Origin: Candidatus Zixiibacteriota bacterium | GTDB lineage: Bacteria; Zixibacteria; MSB-5A5; GN15; FEB-12 | Assembly: GCA_017999435.1 (NCBI GenBank) | Contig: JAGNLV010000005.1 | Span: forward strand, 1-64,000 | Length of the DNA: 64,000 nucleotides | Direction of reading: 5' to 3' | In this document: positions 55,001 to 63,526 of the stretch, piece after piece | How the letters are laid out: the number at the start of each line of letters is the position of its first letter | Position numbering within the stretch: the first letter of the stretch is position 1 | Position numbers and translations under genes: made by a program | The notes under the pieces: generated by a model | Seen by the model: the letters and a program-made list of their open reading frames with translations, nothing else | What the model was told of the DNA's origin: nothing | The model's database searches: none

Positions 55001-55033
55001 CAAAAAAGAAAGCGGAGCCGACAGCTCCGCTTT
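55001..55033 (-). terminator. Terminator after the papain-like peptidase gene
   Basis: A 10-bp stem (aaagcggagc at 55009-55018; gctccgcttt at 55024-55033) with a 5-nt loop is followed on the minus strand by TTCTTTTTTG-type sequence. It lies 25 bases past the stop at 55058. Confidence 0.88.
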
Positions 55034-55057
55034 CGCTTGACACATGACTTTCAGACC

Positions 55058-56872
55058 TTATTCGCACATCACGGGAGCCGGGCCGTCGCGGAACATGTAG
55101 GCGACGAGTTTGGTGATGTCGCCGATCCCCACAGCGCCGCTGCAGTCGACGTCGCCCGCCTCCGCCGGATCGGGCGCCGGCCCGCCGCGGAAGAGGAATC
55201 CGACCAGGAAAGTGACGTCGCCGATGGTGAGGCCGGTGCGGCCGTCGCAATCACCCGGCTGCGCCAGCAGCGTGACGCTGCCGGCCAACGGGACGGGGTT
55301 CCAGTCCAACGTCGGCGAGTGGAAAATCGGCGAGAATTGCAGGTAGCCGCTGACATCGAGCGGGGTAACCTGACCGTAGTTGCCCTGCGGCGGAATACTG
55401 AAATAGAGCTTCAGGATCGGCCCCTCGCCGGGCGGCAGGAAGGGTTGGGAGCCGTCGGTCGAAGACAGCAGGAGCAGGGTCGCCTGCTTTGCCTCCGGGT
55501 GGGAGTAGGTGGGGGCGACGGAGGCGAAGTAGTCGGTGCGGCAACCCTCGGTGGACCAGGAGTCCAGTACGAGGTCGACCGGCCCGCCGTAAGTCAGCGG
55601 GAGTGTGATCGACTGGACCGGGGCGTTGTTGCGAATGCAGACCGGGACCTGGATGACGCTGTTCACGGATCCGGCAAGGTGAGCCGGCCGCACGGTGTCG
55701 GCGAGAGCGGCGATGAAGCCGGGCTTGGAGATCTGCCGCAGGCCGCCGAGAGAATCGTACGCGGAGACGGTCACGGTGAAGCTCCCCGGAGTCGTGTATG
55801 TGTGGGCGGTGTACTGGCCGGCGCCGGTGTGGCCGTCGCCGAAATCCCAGGACCAGTCGGTCAGGTTGAGGCCGGAGCGGCCGGAGAAGTTGACCGTCAG
55901 CGGCCCCCAGCCCGACTGGACATCGGCCGAGAAGGACACCCCGCCGTAGTACTCGACATAACACGCGCCGTACCCGACCTGGAGACAGCCGTAGGCGATG
56001 TACATATAGCCGTTGTCCCCCCAGCCCGGTCCCCACGAATTGCGCAGAATCCAGACCCCATAGTCGCCCATGGTGTCATCCCATCCGACGAGCGTCACGG
56101 CGTGGTTGATGGTGCCTTCGGAACAGGCGTTGAACACGCCGCCCGAATAGGCGTGAAAGGGGGAAGTGACGGCGAGGGCCACGGAAATGGGACCGTGCTC
56201 GTAGATGGCCAGTTTCATGGCGCCGACGCTCGGGACGCCGGACTGGGAGTCAATGAAGGCCCAGTCGCGGATCTTGTAGGGGTGAGGGTCCGGACAGGCG
56301 CAGGGAGCGTCGGAGGCCGTGTACGGGTAGTCCTGTTCGAGGACGGCGCCGGAGCTGTCGCAGGCATCCTTGGACCAGCGATGGTATTCGTGGGCGAACC
56401 AGCCGCCGTCGCAGCCCCAGCCCATGCGGTTGCAGCTCACGAGCCACTGCTCGGACAAGTCCACGATGTCGCCGTCTTGAATCTTGATGTTGCACTCGAG
56501 GGGCCCGACGGTCCCGAAAGCCCAGCAACTGCCGCAGCTGCCCTGGTTGCGCACCGGCGGCAGGCCGCCGGCCGTCTCGCGCCAGTCAAAGCGGGGGCGG
56601 AGCGGCCCCTTGTCGTCGAAGGGGACGAACCGCGCGGAGTCGCGCCAACCGGGGGGCTCTTTAAGGCCGCAGAGCTGCTCGAGGGGATACTGGGTGGCCT
56701 CATTCTGGGAGACCTTGAAAGTCCAGCCCTCCCGGGCCGCCTGTTGCTGCATGCGGGCGATGTCCTCGGCCGTGAGCTGAGCGAACGAGGAGGCAGCAAG
56801 AAGGGTGAGAGCCGGAAGGAGAGCGCCAAGGGCGAGATTCCGCCGGCGGAGGAAACGCAACGGGTGTGACAT
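55058..56872 (-). CDS. Secreted papain-like (C1A) peptidase with PKD, cohesin-like and dockerin regions
   Basis: 604 aa from the ATG at 56872 (AAGGA 8 nt upstream). Signal peptide to about residue 31, then a short propeptide. The C1A domain has Cys near 116 in 'PVRNQGSCGSCWAFGTVG', His near 257 in 'GTINHAVTLVGWDD' and Asn near 278 in 'ILRNSWGPGWGDNGYMYI', so the catalytic set is complete. A PKD domain follows ('WSWDFGDGHTGAGQYTAHTY', about 330-350). Next is a ~140-residue segment ('IQVPVCIRNNAPVQSITLPL', 'GEGPILKLYF') that looks cohesin-like. Two dockerin-like repeats close the chain. Cohesin-like and dockerin-like modules on one protein would allow chaining or self-association. Confidence 0.9.
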   Translation of the reverse strand: MSHPLRFLRRRNLALGALLPALTLLAASSFAQLTAEDIARMQQQAAREGWTFKVSQNEATQYPLEQLCGLKEPPGWRDSARFVPFDDKGPLRPRFDWRETAGGLPPVRNQGSCGSCWAFGTVGPLECNIKIQDGDIVDLSEQWLVSCNRMGWGCDGGWFAHEYHRWSKDACDSSGAVLEQDYPYTASDAPCACPDPHPYKIRDWAFIDSQSGVPSVGAMKLAIYEHGPISVALAVTSPFHAYSGGVFNACSEGTINHAVTLVGWDDTMGDYGVWILRNSWGPGWGDNGYMYIAYGCLQVGYGACYVEYYGGVSFSADVQSGWGPLTVNFSGRSGLNLTDWSWDFGDGHTGAGQYTAHTYTTPGSFTVTVSAYDSLGGLRQISKPGFIAALADTVRPAHLAGSVNSVIQVPVCIRNNAPVQSITLPLTYGGPVDLVLDSWSTEGCRTDYFASVAPTYSHPEAKQATLLLLSSTDGSQPFLPPGEGPILKLYFSIPPQGNYGQVTPLDVSGYLQFSPIFHSPTLDWNPVPLAGSVTLLAQPGDCDGRTGLTIGDVTFLVGFLFRGGPAPDPAEAGDVDCSGAVGIGDITKLVAYMFRDGPAPVMCE

Positions 56873-56988
56873 CACTGTCGTCCTTTCGCAGTTCGCGCGA
56901 GCCGGCCACACCGGCTGATCGTCAGGACGCCTCCCCCGGAGGGCGGCGGATCAGCGGCGGCGGCGCGAGGGGACCGTTATTGATTCTT

Positions 56989-57016
56989 AATATACCTGAA
57001 ACCGGGCCTTTGTAAA
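56989..57016 (-). promoter_or_regulatory. Promoter for the papain-like peptidase gene
   Basis: On the minus strand, TTTACA (complement of 57011-57016) and TATATT (complement of 56989-56994) are 16 bases apart. The distance to the start at 56872 implies a leader of about 110 nt, similar to that of C25 copy B. Confidence 0.5.
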
Positions 57017-57219
57017 CAAAAAAGCGGTCCCGTGGGGCGCGGCCAGTTCCTGGCGGCAGCGTAGCCGACCGTTCCACCGCCGCATCGAACAGCGCCGGGT
57101 CCGCCCACAGCCGGCGGCGGCGCGAGAAAGGGCTTGTCTTGGGACCGTCCGCACGGTACTTTCCGCGCTGGTGTGTGATCCCGCAGGCTGCGGACCGGCG
57201 GGGTGAGGAAGGTACCGCT

Positions 57220-57729
57220 ATGACCGACAAACTTCGACCCGTCACAGTCTATGACATTCCCGACAATGCCTTCAAACTGATCGCCGACGACTGGATGCTC
57301 ATCACGGCCGGCGGGCCGGGGGCGTTCAACACGATGACCGCCTCGTGGGGCGGGGTGGGGGAGCTATGGCATCGGAAGATCGCCATCTGTTTCGTCCGGC
57401 CGACGCGCTACACGTATGAGTTCATGAACCGGCACGAGTTTTTCACTCTGACGTTTTTTGACGAGCGCTACCGGGAAGTGCTCAACCTCTGCGGCCGCCG
57501 GTCGGGGCGGGATTTTGACAAAATGGGCGGTATCGGCCTGACGCCAATCGCCTCGCCGCGCGGGTCGGTCTACTTTGCGGAGGCGCGCCTCGTGCTCGAG
57601 TGCCGCAAAGTCTACACGCACGATCTCGACCCGGCGCGCTTTCTGGATCCGGCGATCGAGCAGGAATATCCGCGGCGGGATTACCACCGCATGTACATCG
57701 GGCAGATCGAAACGTGCCTCCGGCGGTGA
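57220..57729 (+). CDS. Flavin reductase-like (FMN-binding split barrel) protein
   Basis: 169 aa from the ATG at 57220, with GAGGAAGG about 7 nt upstream. The flavin reductase fold is shown by 'WMLITAGGPGAFNTMTASWG' near the N-terminus, 'KIAICFVRPTRYTYEFM' and 'EFFTLTFFDERYREVLNLC'. Members bind FMN and reduce flavins or other small substrates with NAD(P)H. This short type often acts as a stand-alone flavoprotein of unknown substrate. The DUF401 permease starts 24 nt after its stop, so they probably form an operon. Confidence 0.87.
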   Translation: MTDKLRPVTVYDIPDNAFKLIADDWMLITAGGPGAFNTMTASWGGVGELWHRKIAICFVRPTRYTYEFMNRHEFFTLTFFDERYREVLNLCGRRSGRDFDKMGGIGLTPIASPRGSVYFAEARLVLECRKVYTHDLDPARFLDPAIEQEYPRRDYHRMYIGQIETCLRR

Positions 57730-57753
57730 GAGCAGGGAGCGGGTGAGAGCCGG

Positions 57754-58938
57754 ATGCTGACGACGTGGCTGGGTTTCGGAATCTCGCTGGCGGTCATTCT
57801 GGCGGTCGCCAGCCGCACCATGCCGGCGGCCTTGCTGGCCGGGGCCTTCGTGCTCGGCCTGACCACCCTGCCGTGGAGCGTGTTCGCCGACCGCGTAACC
57901 TTCACCCTCACCGATCCGGCGGTGCTCCTCTTGGCGGCGGCGATGGCCATGGTGCCGATGATCGGCGGGGCGATGCGGCAGAGCGGGCAGGTGGACGCGC
58001 TCGTGCGCAACCTGCGCGTGCGCCAGCGCTGGCTGCTGCCGCTGTCGGCCTCGATGATGGGGCTTCTGCCGATGCCGGGAGGCGCGCTGCTCTCGGCGCC
58101 GATCGTGGAAAAAGCGGGCGGCGGCGTCCCCGACGAGTTGAAGGCGGCGATCAACAACTGGTTCCGCCACCTCTTCATTCTGATCTATCCGCTCAGCCCG
58201 GCCCTGATCGCCTCGTCGAAGATCGCCGGCGTCGATGTCTACGCGGCCATGCTGCACCTGCTGCCGGGCTCGCTGCTGTCGGTGGTGCTGGGGTACTTCT
58301 TCTACCTCCGCCAGGTGAACGGGCCGACGCGCCGAGAGGGGCGGTTCTCGTGGGCGGAACTGGCGCTGCCGCTGGCCGTGGTGCTCGCGGCCCCGGTGCT
58401 CGATTTCACGCTCAAGCGGGCGGCCGGCCTCGGGAACCTGGCGACCGTGATCGGCACGGTGACGGCGTTCGGGCTGTCGGCGGGACTGAGCCGGGAGCGG
58501 ATCGATCTGACGGCGTTGACGCGGCGGGCGCGGCCCTGGAATTTTGCCCTCATAATCATCGGCATGTTCCTCTACGTAAACGTCTTCGTGGCCTCGGACA
58601 TTCGGGAGTTGATCGCGGCGCTCCCGCTGCCGACGCTGATTCTCGCGCTGGCCGCCGGATTCGGGCTCGGTTTCGGCACGGGCCGGGTGGACCTGTCGTC
58701 TTCGATCATCTTCCCCATCTACCTGGCCGGCGCGGGGTCGGTGACGCCCTCAGTGTTTGCCCTGATTTACGCGGCCGTGTTTTTCGGATACATGATCTCG
58801 CCGGTCCACCCCTGCCTGGTGGTCACCAGCGAGTATTTCAAAGTGCCGGTGCGGAAGATTATGCGGCGGCACGCCGCGCCCACGGCCGCCGTGCTGGGGA
58901 TTGTGCTGACGATCGCCGGTGTGCTGCTGGCGCAGTGA
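57754..58938 (+). CDS. DUF401 family integral membrane protein
   Basis: 394 aa with about ten hydrophobic segments. 'GLLPMPGGALLSAPIVEKAG' near residue 105-125 and 'NNWFRHLFILIYPLSPALI' are characteristic of DUF401, a family related to ion-transporter (GntP/DcuC-like) permeases. 'IYAAVFFGYMISPVHPCLVV' near the end mirrors a second re-entrant loop. The substrate is unknown. ATG start with GGGAG and GGGTGAG upstream; the gene is followed by a strong terminator at 58958. Confidence 0.85.
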   Translation: MLTTWLGFGISLAVILAVASRTMPAALLAGAFVLGLTTLPWSVFADRVTFTLTDPAVLLLAAAMAMVPMIGGAMRQSGQVDALVRNLRVRQRWLLPLSASMMGLLPMPGGALLSAPIVEKAGGGVPDELKAAINNWFRHLFILIYPLSPALIASSKIAGVDVYAAMLHLLPGSLLSVVLGYFFYLRQVNGPTRREGRFSWAELALPLAVVLAAPVLDFTLKRAAGLGNLATVIGTVTAFGLSAGLSRERIDLTALTRRARPWNFALIIIGMFLYVNVFVASDIRELIAALPLPTLILALAAGFGLGFGTGRVDLSSSIIFPIYLAGAGSVTPSVFALIYAAVFFGYMISPVHPCLVVTSEYFKVPVRKIMRRHAAPTAAVLGIVLTIAGVLLAQ

Positions 58939-58957
58939 CGGCCAAAGAGGTAAGATC

Positions 58958-58984
58958 AAGAGGCAACCTTGGCGTGCCTCTTTT
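58958..58984 (+). terminator. Terminator after the DUF401 gene
   Basis: The stem aagaggca (58958-58965) / tgcctctt (58975-58982) ends in TTTT at 58981-58984, about 20 bases past the stop at 58938. Confidence 0.78.
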
Positions 58985-59026
58985 CGTCATAAATGGCTAA
59001 AGCGGTTCGTACTTTCCGGAGGTTCA

Positions 59027-62000
59027 ATGCGATCATTCATCAGTGCTCTGGCGCTCGCGCTCTTCATCGGCGCGGCGGCACAGGCGGAGGAAGCCCGGCT
59101 GCTGCGGTTTCCGGCAGTGCACGGCGACAACGTGGCGTTTGTCTACGCCGGGGACATCTACACGGCGCCGCGGGCCGGCGGGGCGGCCACGCGGCTGACC
59201 AGCCATCCCGGACTGGAAATCTTTCCCCGGTTTTCGCCGGACGGCGCGAAGATTGCCTTCACCGGGCAGTATGACGGCGACATGGCCGTGTACGTGATCC
59301 CGGTCGCGGGCGGCCAGCCGCAGCGGCTGACCTGGCACCCCGGGCTCCAGCGCACGAGCGAACGCATGGGGCCGGAGAACGTGGTCATGGGCTGGAACCG
59401 CGACGGATCGAAGGTGCTGTTCCGATCGCGGAAAGAATCGAAAAGCGACTGGGAGGGGAGGACTTACCTGGTCGATCTGAAAGGGGGAATGCCCGAACCG
59501 CTGCCGATGGCGTCGGCGGGGTTCACCAGCCTGTCGCCGGACGAACGCAAAGCGGCCTACTGCCCCATCTACCGGGATTTCCGCACCTGGAAACGCTACA
59601 AGGGGGGAATGGCCCAGGACGTGTGGATCTATGACATGGAGAAGAATGTCTCGGAGAAGATCACCGACTGGGAAGGTACGGACAACGTGCCGATGTGGTA
59701 CGGCGACCGGATTTACTTCAACAGCGACCGCACCGGCAAACTCAACCTGTACCGCTACGACCTGACCACCGGGCAGGTCACGCAGGTGACGTCGTTCACC
59801 GAGTACGATGTCCGGTGGCCGAGCCTCGGCGACGACGGGATTGCATTCGAGAACGGCGGCTATCTCTACGTGCTCGACCTGCCGGGGGAGAAGGTAGCCA
59901 AGGTATCGGTGGAGGTGATCTCCGACCGGCACGCGATGCGGCCGGAGATCATGGAGGTGTCGGACAAGATCGGCGATTACGATATCGCACCGAACGGCAA
60001 GCGGGCGGTGTTCGCGGCCCGCGGGGACATCTTCACCGTGCCCGCCAAGGAGGGAAACACCCGGGCGCTCCTGGCCCGCTCGGAGGCGCGGGAGAAATCG
60101 GTCCGGTGGTCGCCCGACGGCAAGTGGATTGCCTTCTACTCGGACATCAGCGGCGAGGAAGAACTGTATCTGGTGGCGCACGACGGAAGCGACACCGTGC
60201 AACTCACCAGCGGCAACCGGATGCAGCGGAACGATCCCGAGTGGTCGCCCGACAGCCGCATGCTCGCTTTCGTCGATATGACCGAAGCGATCTGCTGTGT
60301 CGACGCCGCCACCGGCCGCGTGGAGACGATCGACTCGGCCGAGTTCGGCGGACTCGGCGGCCTCGCCTGGTCCCCCGACAGCCGCTACCTCGCCTACAAC
60401 AAGGCGCCCGGCGTGAATCGGATCCGCACGATCTTCATCTACTCCTTTGACGACCGGCGCAGTTACCAGATCACGCCCGGCTTCACCCACGACTACTCGC
60501 CCGTGTTTTCAGCGGACGGCAAGTATCTCTTCTTCATCTCCGAGCGGAACTTCAACCCGATCCTCGGGTCGTACGAGTTCTCATTCGTCAACCAGGCGAT
60601 CGAGGATCTGTACCTGATCATTCTCCAGAGCGACGGCGCGTCGCCGTTCCGGCCGGGACAGGACGAGGGAATCGCGGAGAAGACCGAGGCGGGCGCGGGA
60701 GGCGAGCAGGAGAAGAAGGGGAAAGACCGGGACGGCGGGCCGCCGCCGGAGCCGGTGAAGGTCCGGATCGACATCGAGGGAATCTTCGACCGGCAGGTCG
60801 CGTTCGACCTCCCGGCCGGCAACTACGGCAACCTGGCGGCCCTCGACGGCGCGGTGCTGTACATGTCCTTCCCCATCCGCGGGCTGCGCGGTCCGGTCAC
60901 CCACGACGATCGGACGCTCCACAAGTACGACCTGAAGAAGAAGAAGGACTATGAATTCGCCAGGGATATCGGCGGGTACCGCCTGAGCGCCGACCGCAAG
61001 TGCCTGCTGGTCGACAAGGACCGGTCGTATTTCATCGTCGGGGCTGACGGCAACCAGGCCGACCTGTCGGAAGGGCGGCTCGATCTGTCGCACCTGAGCA
61101 CCCGGGTGGACCACGTCGCCGAGTATCGCCAGATGCTCCGCGAAGTCTGGCGCGGAGAGCGCGATTTCTTCTACGACCCCGCCATGCACGGCGTCGACTG
61201 GGACAAGATGTGGGACCGCTACGCCGCCCTCCTGCCCTATGCGGCGAACCGCTATGACCTGACCTATGTGATCGGCGAGATGATCGGCGAGCTGGCCTGT
61301 TCGCACACCTACACGGGGGGCGGAGAGTATGCGGAGATCCCGCGCGGGAAAGTCGGGCTGCTGGGTGCGGATTTCGCCGTCGACAAAATCTCGAACCGCT
61401 ACCGGATCGCGCGGATCTTCCGCGGGGAGAATTTCGACGACGACCTGCGCTCACCGCTGACGGAACCGGGGGTCAACATCCGGGAAGGGGAGTATCTTTT
61501 GGCGATCGACGGCCGGGAACTGACGGCGGACATCGACCCCTACCAGCTGACCGAGAACAGCCTGGGCCAGCGGGTCACGCTGACGGTCAACAGCCGTCCG
61601 ACGCGCGCGGGGGCCCGCGACGTGCAGGTGAAACCGATCGCATCGGAGGGCGCGCTGCGCTACTTCGCCTGGGTCGAAGACAACCGTCGGTACGTCGATT
61701 CGGTCTCCGGCGGCCGGGTCGGATACCTGCACATTCCCGACATGGATTCCTACGGGCTGTACCGGTTCACGAAGATGTTCTACTACCAGATGCGCAAGCC
61801 GGGGCTGATTATCGACGAGCGCTGGAACGGCGGCGGGTTCGTCTCGGGGTTGATTCTCGAGCGGCTCCGCCGGACGCTGGCGGCGGCGGGCAAAGGCCGC
61901 TACGGCAGCAACTGGCCCGATCCGGGCGACGCGGTGCACGCCCACATGGTCATGCTCATGAATGAATTCTCCTGCTCCGACGGGGACTACTTCCCGTATT

Positions 62001-62314
62001 TCTTCCGCGAGTACAAACTCGGCCCGCTCATGGGCAAGCGGACCTGGGGAGGCGTGATCGGGATTGACGGATTCAACCGTCTGATCGACGGCGGCTACTT
62101 CACGGTGCCCGGGTTCGGCATCTACAATCTCCAGGGAGAGTGGGTGATGGAGAATGTCGGGGTGACCCCGGATGTCGAGGTCGACAACCTCCCCGAGCGG
62201 CTGGTCGCGGGGTACGACGATCAGCTCGACCGGGCGATCGAGAATGTTCTCCAGCGGCTGCAAGAGGATCCCAAGACGATCCCGGCGGTCAAGGGTTCGC
62301 CGACGCCGCGCTGA
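59027..62314 (+). CDS. Exported tricorn-like S41 peptidase
   Basis: 1095 aa from the ATG at 59027, with GGAGG at 4 nt; the frame is open upstream but that part would read through a terminator. Signal peptide to about residue 18. Residues about 20-600 are WD40/TolB-like propeller repeats ('FPRFSPDGAKIAFTGQYDGD', 'VRWSPDGKWIAFYSDISGEE'). A tricorn C1 region, a PDZ domain (about 765-865) and an S41 catalytic core follow. Catalytic candidates are Ser-His in 'GELACSHTYTGGGEY' (about residue 757) and Ser in 'MNEFSCSDGDYFPYFF' (about 983), with 'IIDERWNGGGFVSG' as the oxyanion region. Unlike cytoplasmic archaeal tricorn, this copy should act in the periplasm on peptides released by surface proteases. 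Confidence 0.93.
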   Translation: MRSFISALALALFIGAAAQAEEARLLRFPAVHGDNVAFVYAGDIYTAPRAGGAATRLTSHPGLEIFPRFSPDGAKIAFTGQYDGDMAVYVIPVAGGQPQRLTWHPGLQRTSERMGPENVVMGWNRDGSKVLFRSRKESKSDWEGRTYLVDLKGGMPEPLPMASAGFTSLSPDERKAAYCPIYRDFRTWKRYKGGMAQDVWIYDMEKNVSEKITDWEGTDNVPMWYGDRIYFNSDRTGKLNLYRYDLTTGQVTQVTSFTEYDVRWPSLGDDGIAFENGGYLYVLDLPGEKVAKVSVEVISDRHAMRPEIMEVSDKIGDYDIAPNGKRAVFAARGDIFTVPAKEGNTRALLARSEAREKSVRWSPDGKWIAFYSDISGEEELYLVAHDGSDTVQLTSGNRMQRNDPEWSPDSRMLAFVDMTEAICCVDAATGRVETIDSAEFGGLGGLAWSPDSRYLAYNKAPGVNRIRTIFIYSFDDRRSYQITPGFTHDYSPVFSADGKYLFFISERNFNPILGSYEFSFVNQAIEDLYLIILQSDGASPFRPGQDEGIAEKTEAGAGGEQEKKGKDRDGGPPPEPVKVRIDIEGIFDRQVAFDLPAGNYGNLAALDGAVLYMSFPIRGLRGPVTHDDRTLHKYDLKKKKDYEFARDIGGYRLSADRKCLLVDKDRSYFIVGADGNQADLSEGRLDLSHLSTRVDHVAEYRQMLREVWRGERDFFYDPAMHGVDWDKMWDRYAALLPYAANRYDLTYVIGEMIGELACSHTYTGGGEYAEIPRGKVGLLGADFAVDKISNRYRIARIFRGENFDDDLRSPLTEPGVNIREGEYLLAIDGRELTADIDPYQLTENSLGQRVTLTVNSRPTRAGARDVQVKPIASEGALRYFAWVEDNRRYVDSVSGGRVGYLHIPDMDSYGLYRFTKMFYYQMRKPGLIIDERWNGGGFVSGLILERLRRTLAAAGKGRYGSNWPDPGDAVHAHMVMLMNEFSCSDGDYFPYFFREYKLGPLMGKRTWGGVIGIDGFNRLIDGGYFTVPGFGIYNLQGEWVMENVGVTPDVEVDNLPERLVAGYDDQLDRAIENVLQRLQEDPKTIPAVKGSPTPR

Positions 62315-62338
62315 AAGCGACCAACTCCCGCCGTATCC

Positions 62339-62368
62339 GCGGCCGCTGCCCGGCGGGGCAGCGGCCGC
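62339..62368. terminator. Bidirectional hairpin between convergent genes
   Basis: A perfect 13-bp stem (gcggccgctgccc at 62339-62351; gggcagcggccgc at 62356-62368) with a 4-nt loop lies between the stops at 62314 and 62384. T-runs are lacking on both sides. Confidence 0.55.
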
Positions 62369-62383
62369 AACGGTGAAGCGCGG

Positions 62384-63283
62384 TCACCGGCCGAACATGA
62401 CGAGAAACGCGCCGCCCACGCCGAGGATGATGCCGAGCGTGCGCATCGGGGTCACTCGCTCGCCGAGGAAGAGGGCGGCAAAGATGAACATGAAGACGTT
62501 GGACGTCTGATTGAGGGCGGCGGCGATCGAGGCCTGCGTCAGTTTCATGCCGGCCAGCCAGAGGAGGGTGGAGACGTAAGCGCCCATGAACGAGCCCGAT
62601 AACGTGTACGCCCAGCGGTGGACGGAGAGCACGGAACGGACGATCTCGCGGCGGCGCGGGTGGAAAGCCAGGACGACCAGCAGCACGGCCGCACCGCCGA
62701 TCATGCGCATCTCGGTGACCCACAACAACGGCGAGCGCTCCAGCAGCGGCTTGACCGCGACCAGGCTGGTGGCCGTGCAGGCCACCGCCAAGGCCCCCAG
62801 AAGCACTCCTTTCACGAGACGGGCGCGGGGAAGATCGGCGTGCGACTCCCCCGTCACGCTGACGACCCCGGAAATGATCATGGCGACGCCGGCGAGCTGC
62901 GGCAGCGCCAGACGCTCGGCGAGAAAGAGCATGGACAGGGCGATGACGAAGGGACTGTAGAGGCAGTCGACGACGGCGAAACGGCCGGCGCCGATGGCGT
63001 TGAGGCTGAAGAAGAAGATCGTGTCGGCGATCCCGATGCCGAGTGCCCCGGAGCCGAGCACCAGCAGGTAATCCCCCGCCGGAACGGAGCGAAAGAAGGT
63101 CTCCCGGGAGAGCCCGATGGTGGGGACGAACAGGAGGGCGGCCAGGAGGACTTTGAACAGATTGAGTCCGATGGGGTGGACGGTCTCGCCGCTCTTCTTG
63201 AACAGGATGACGGCGCAGGCCCAGGCGATCGCGGTGAGAAGCGAGAGGGCGGGACCGAGATAGTTGGCCGGCATGTCGATCAT
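62384..63283 (-). CDS. EamA-type drug/metabolite transporter
   Basis: 299 aa from the ATG at 63283. The frame stays open to 63406, but that would run into the tRNA gene, so a start at 63283 or at the ATG 9 nt later is required; neither has a strong ribosome binding site. Ten hydrophobic helices form two EamA repeats: 'LGPALSLLTAIAWACAVILF' opens the first and 'LLGALAVACTATSLVAVKPL' the second. The C-terminal helix pair ends 'ILGVGGAFLVMFGR'. Such permeases export or import amino acids and other metabolites; the substrate is unknown. Confidence 0.86.
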   Translation of the reverse strand: MIDMPANYLGPALSLLTAIAWACAVILFKKSGETVHPIGLNLFKVLLAALLFVPTIGLSRETFFRSVPAGDYLLVLGSGALGIGIADTIFFFSLNAIGAGRFAVVDCLYSPFVIALSMLFLAERLALPQLAGVAMIISGVVSVTGESHADLPRARLVKGVLLGALAVACTATSLVAVKPLLERSPLLWVTEMRMIGGAAVLLVVLAFHPRRREIVRSVLSVHRWAYTLSGSFMGAYVSTLLWLAGMKLTQASIAAALNQTSNVFMFIFAALFLGERVTPMRTLGIILGVGGAFLVMFGR

Positions 63284-63368
63284 GGGAGTCAAAGGTAACC
63301 GACGGAAGAACCGGGGACAAGCGGGAAAGGCGCTCCTGCCGCCGTCGAGAACCGTGCGCTGCGAGAAA

Positions 63369-63452
63369 TGCCGGAGGCCGGACTCGAACCGGCATGGTGT
63401 TGCCACCGGGGGATTTTGAGTCCCCTGCGTCTACCAGTTTCACCACTCCGGC
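63369..63452 (-). tRNA. tRNA-Leu (anticodon CAA)
   Basis: On the minus strand the 84-nt sequence begins gccggag and ends ctccggc plus the discriminator A, a perfect 7-bp acceptor stem. The anticodon arm is gggga-ctCAAaa-tcccc, giving anticodon CAA for UUG. A class II variable arm (near cggtggcaacaccatg) and the T-arm ccggttcgagtccgg are present. The 3' CCA is not encoded. It lies 74 bases downstream of the penicillin-binding protein gene. Confidence 0.93.
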
Positions 63453-63526
63453 AGAGCGTGAGCCAATATCCGGCGCGGGCGCCGGTCTGTCAAGATGGAA
63501 TCGGTGCGCGGCCGGGCGCGCAACTG

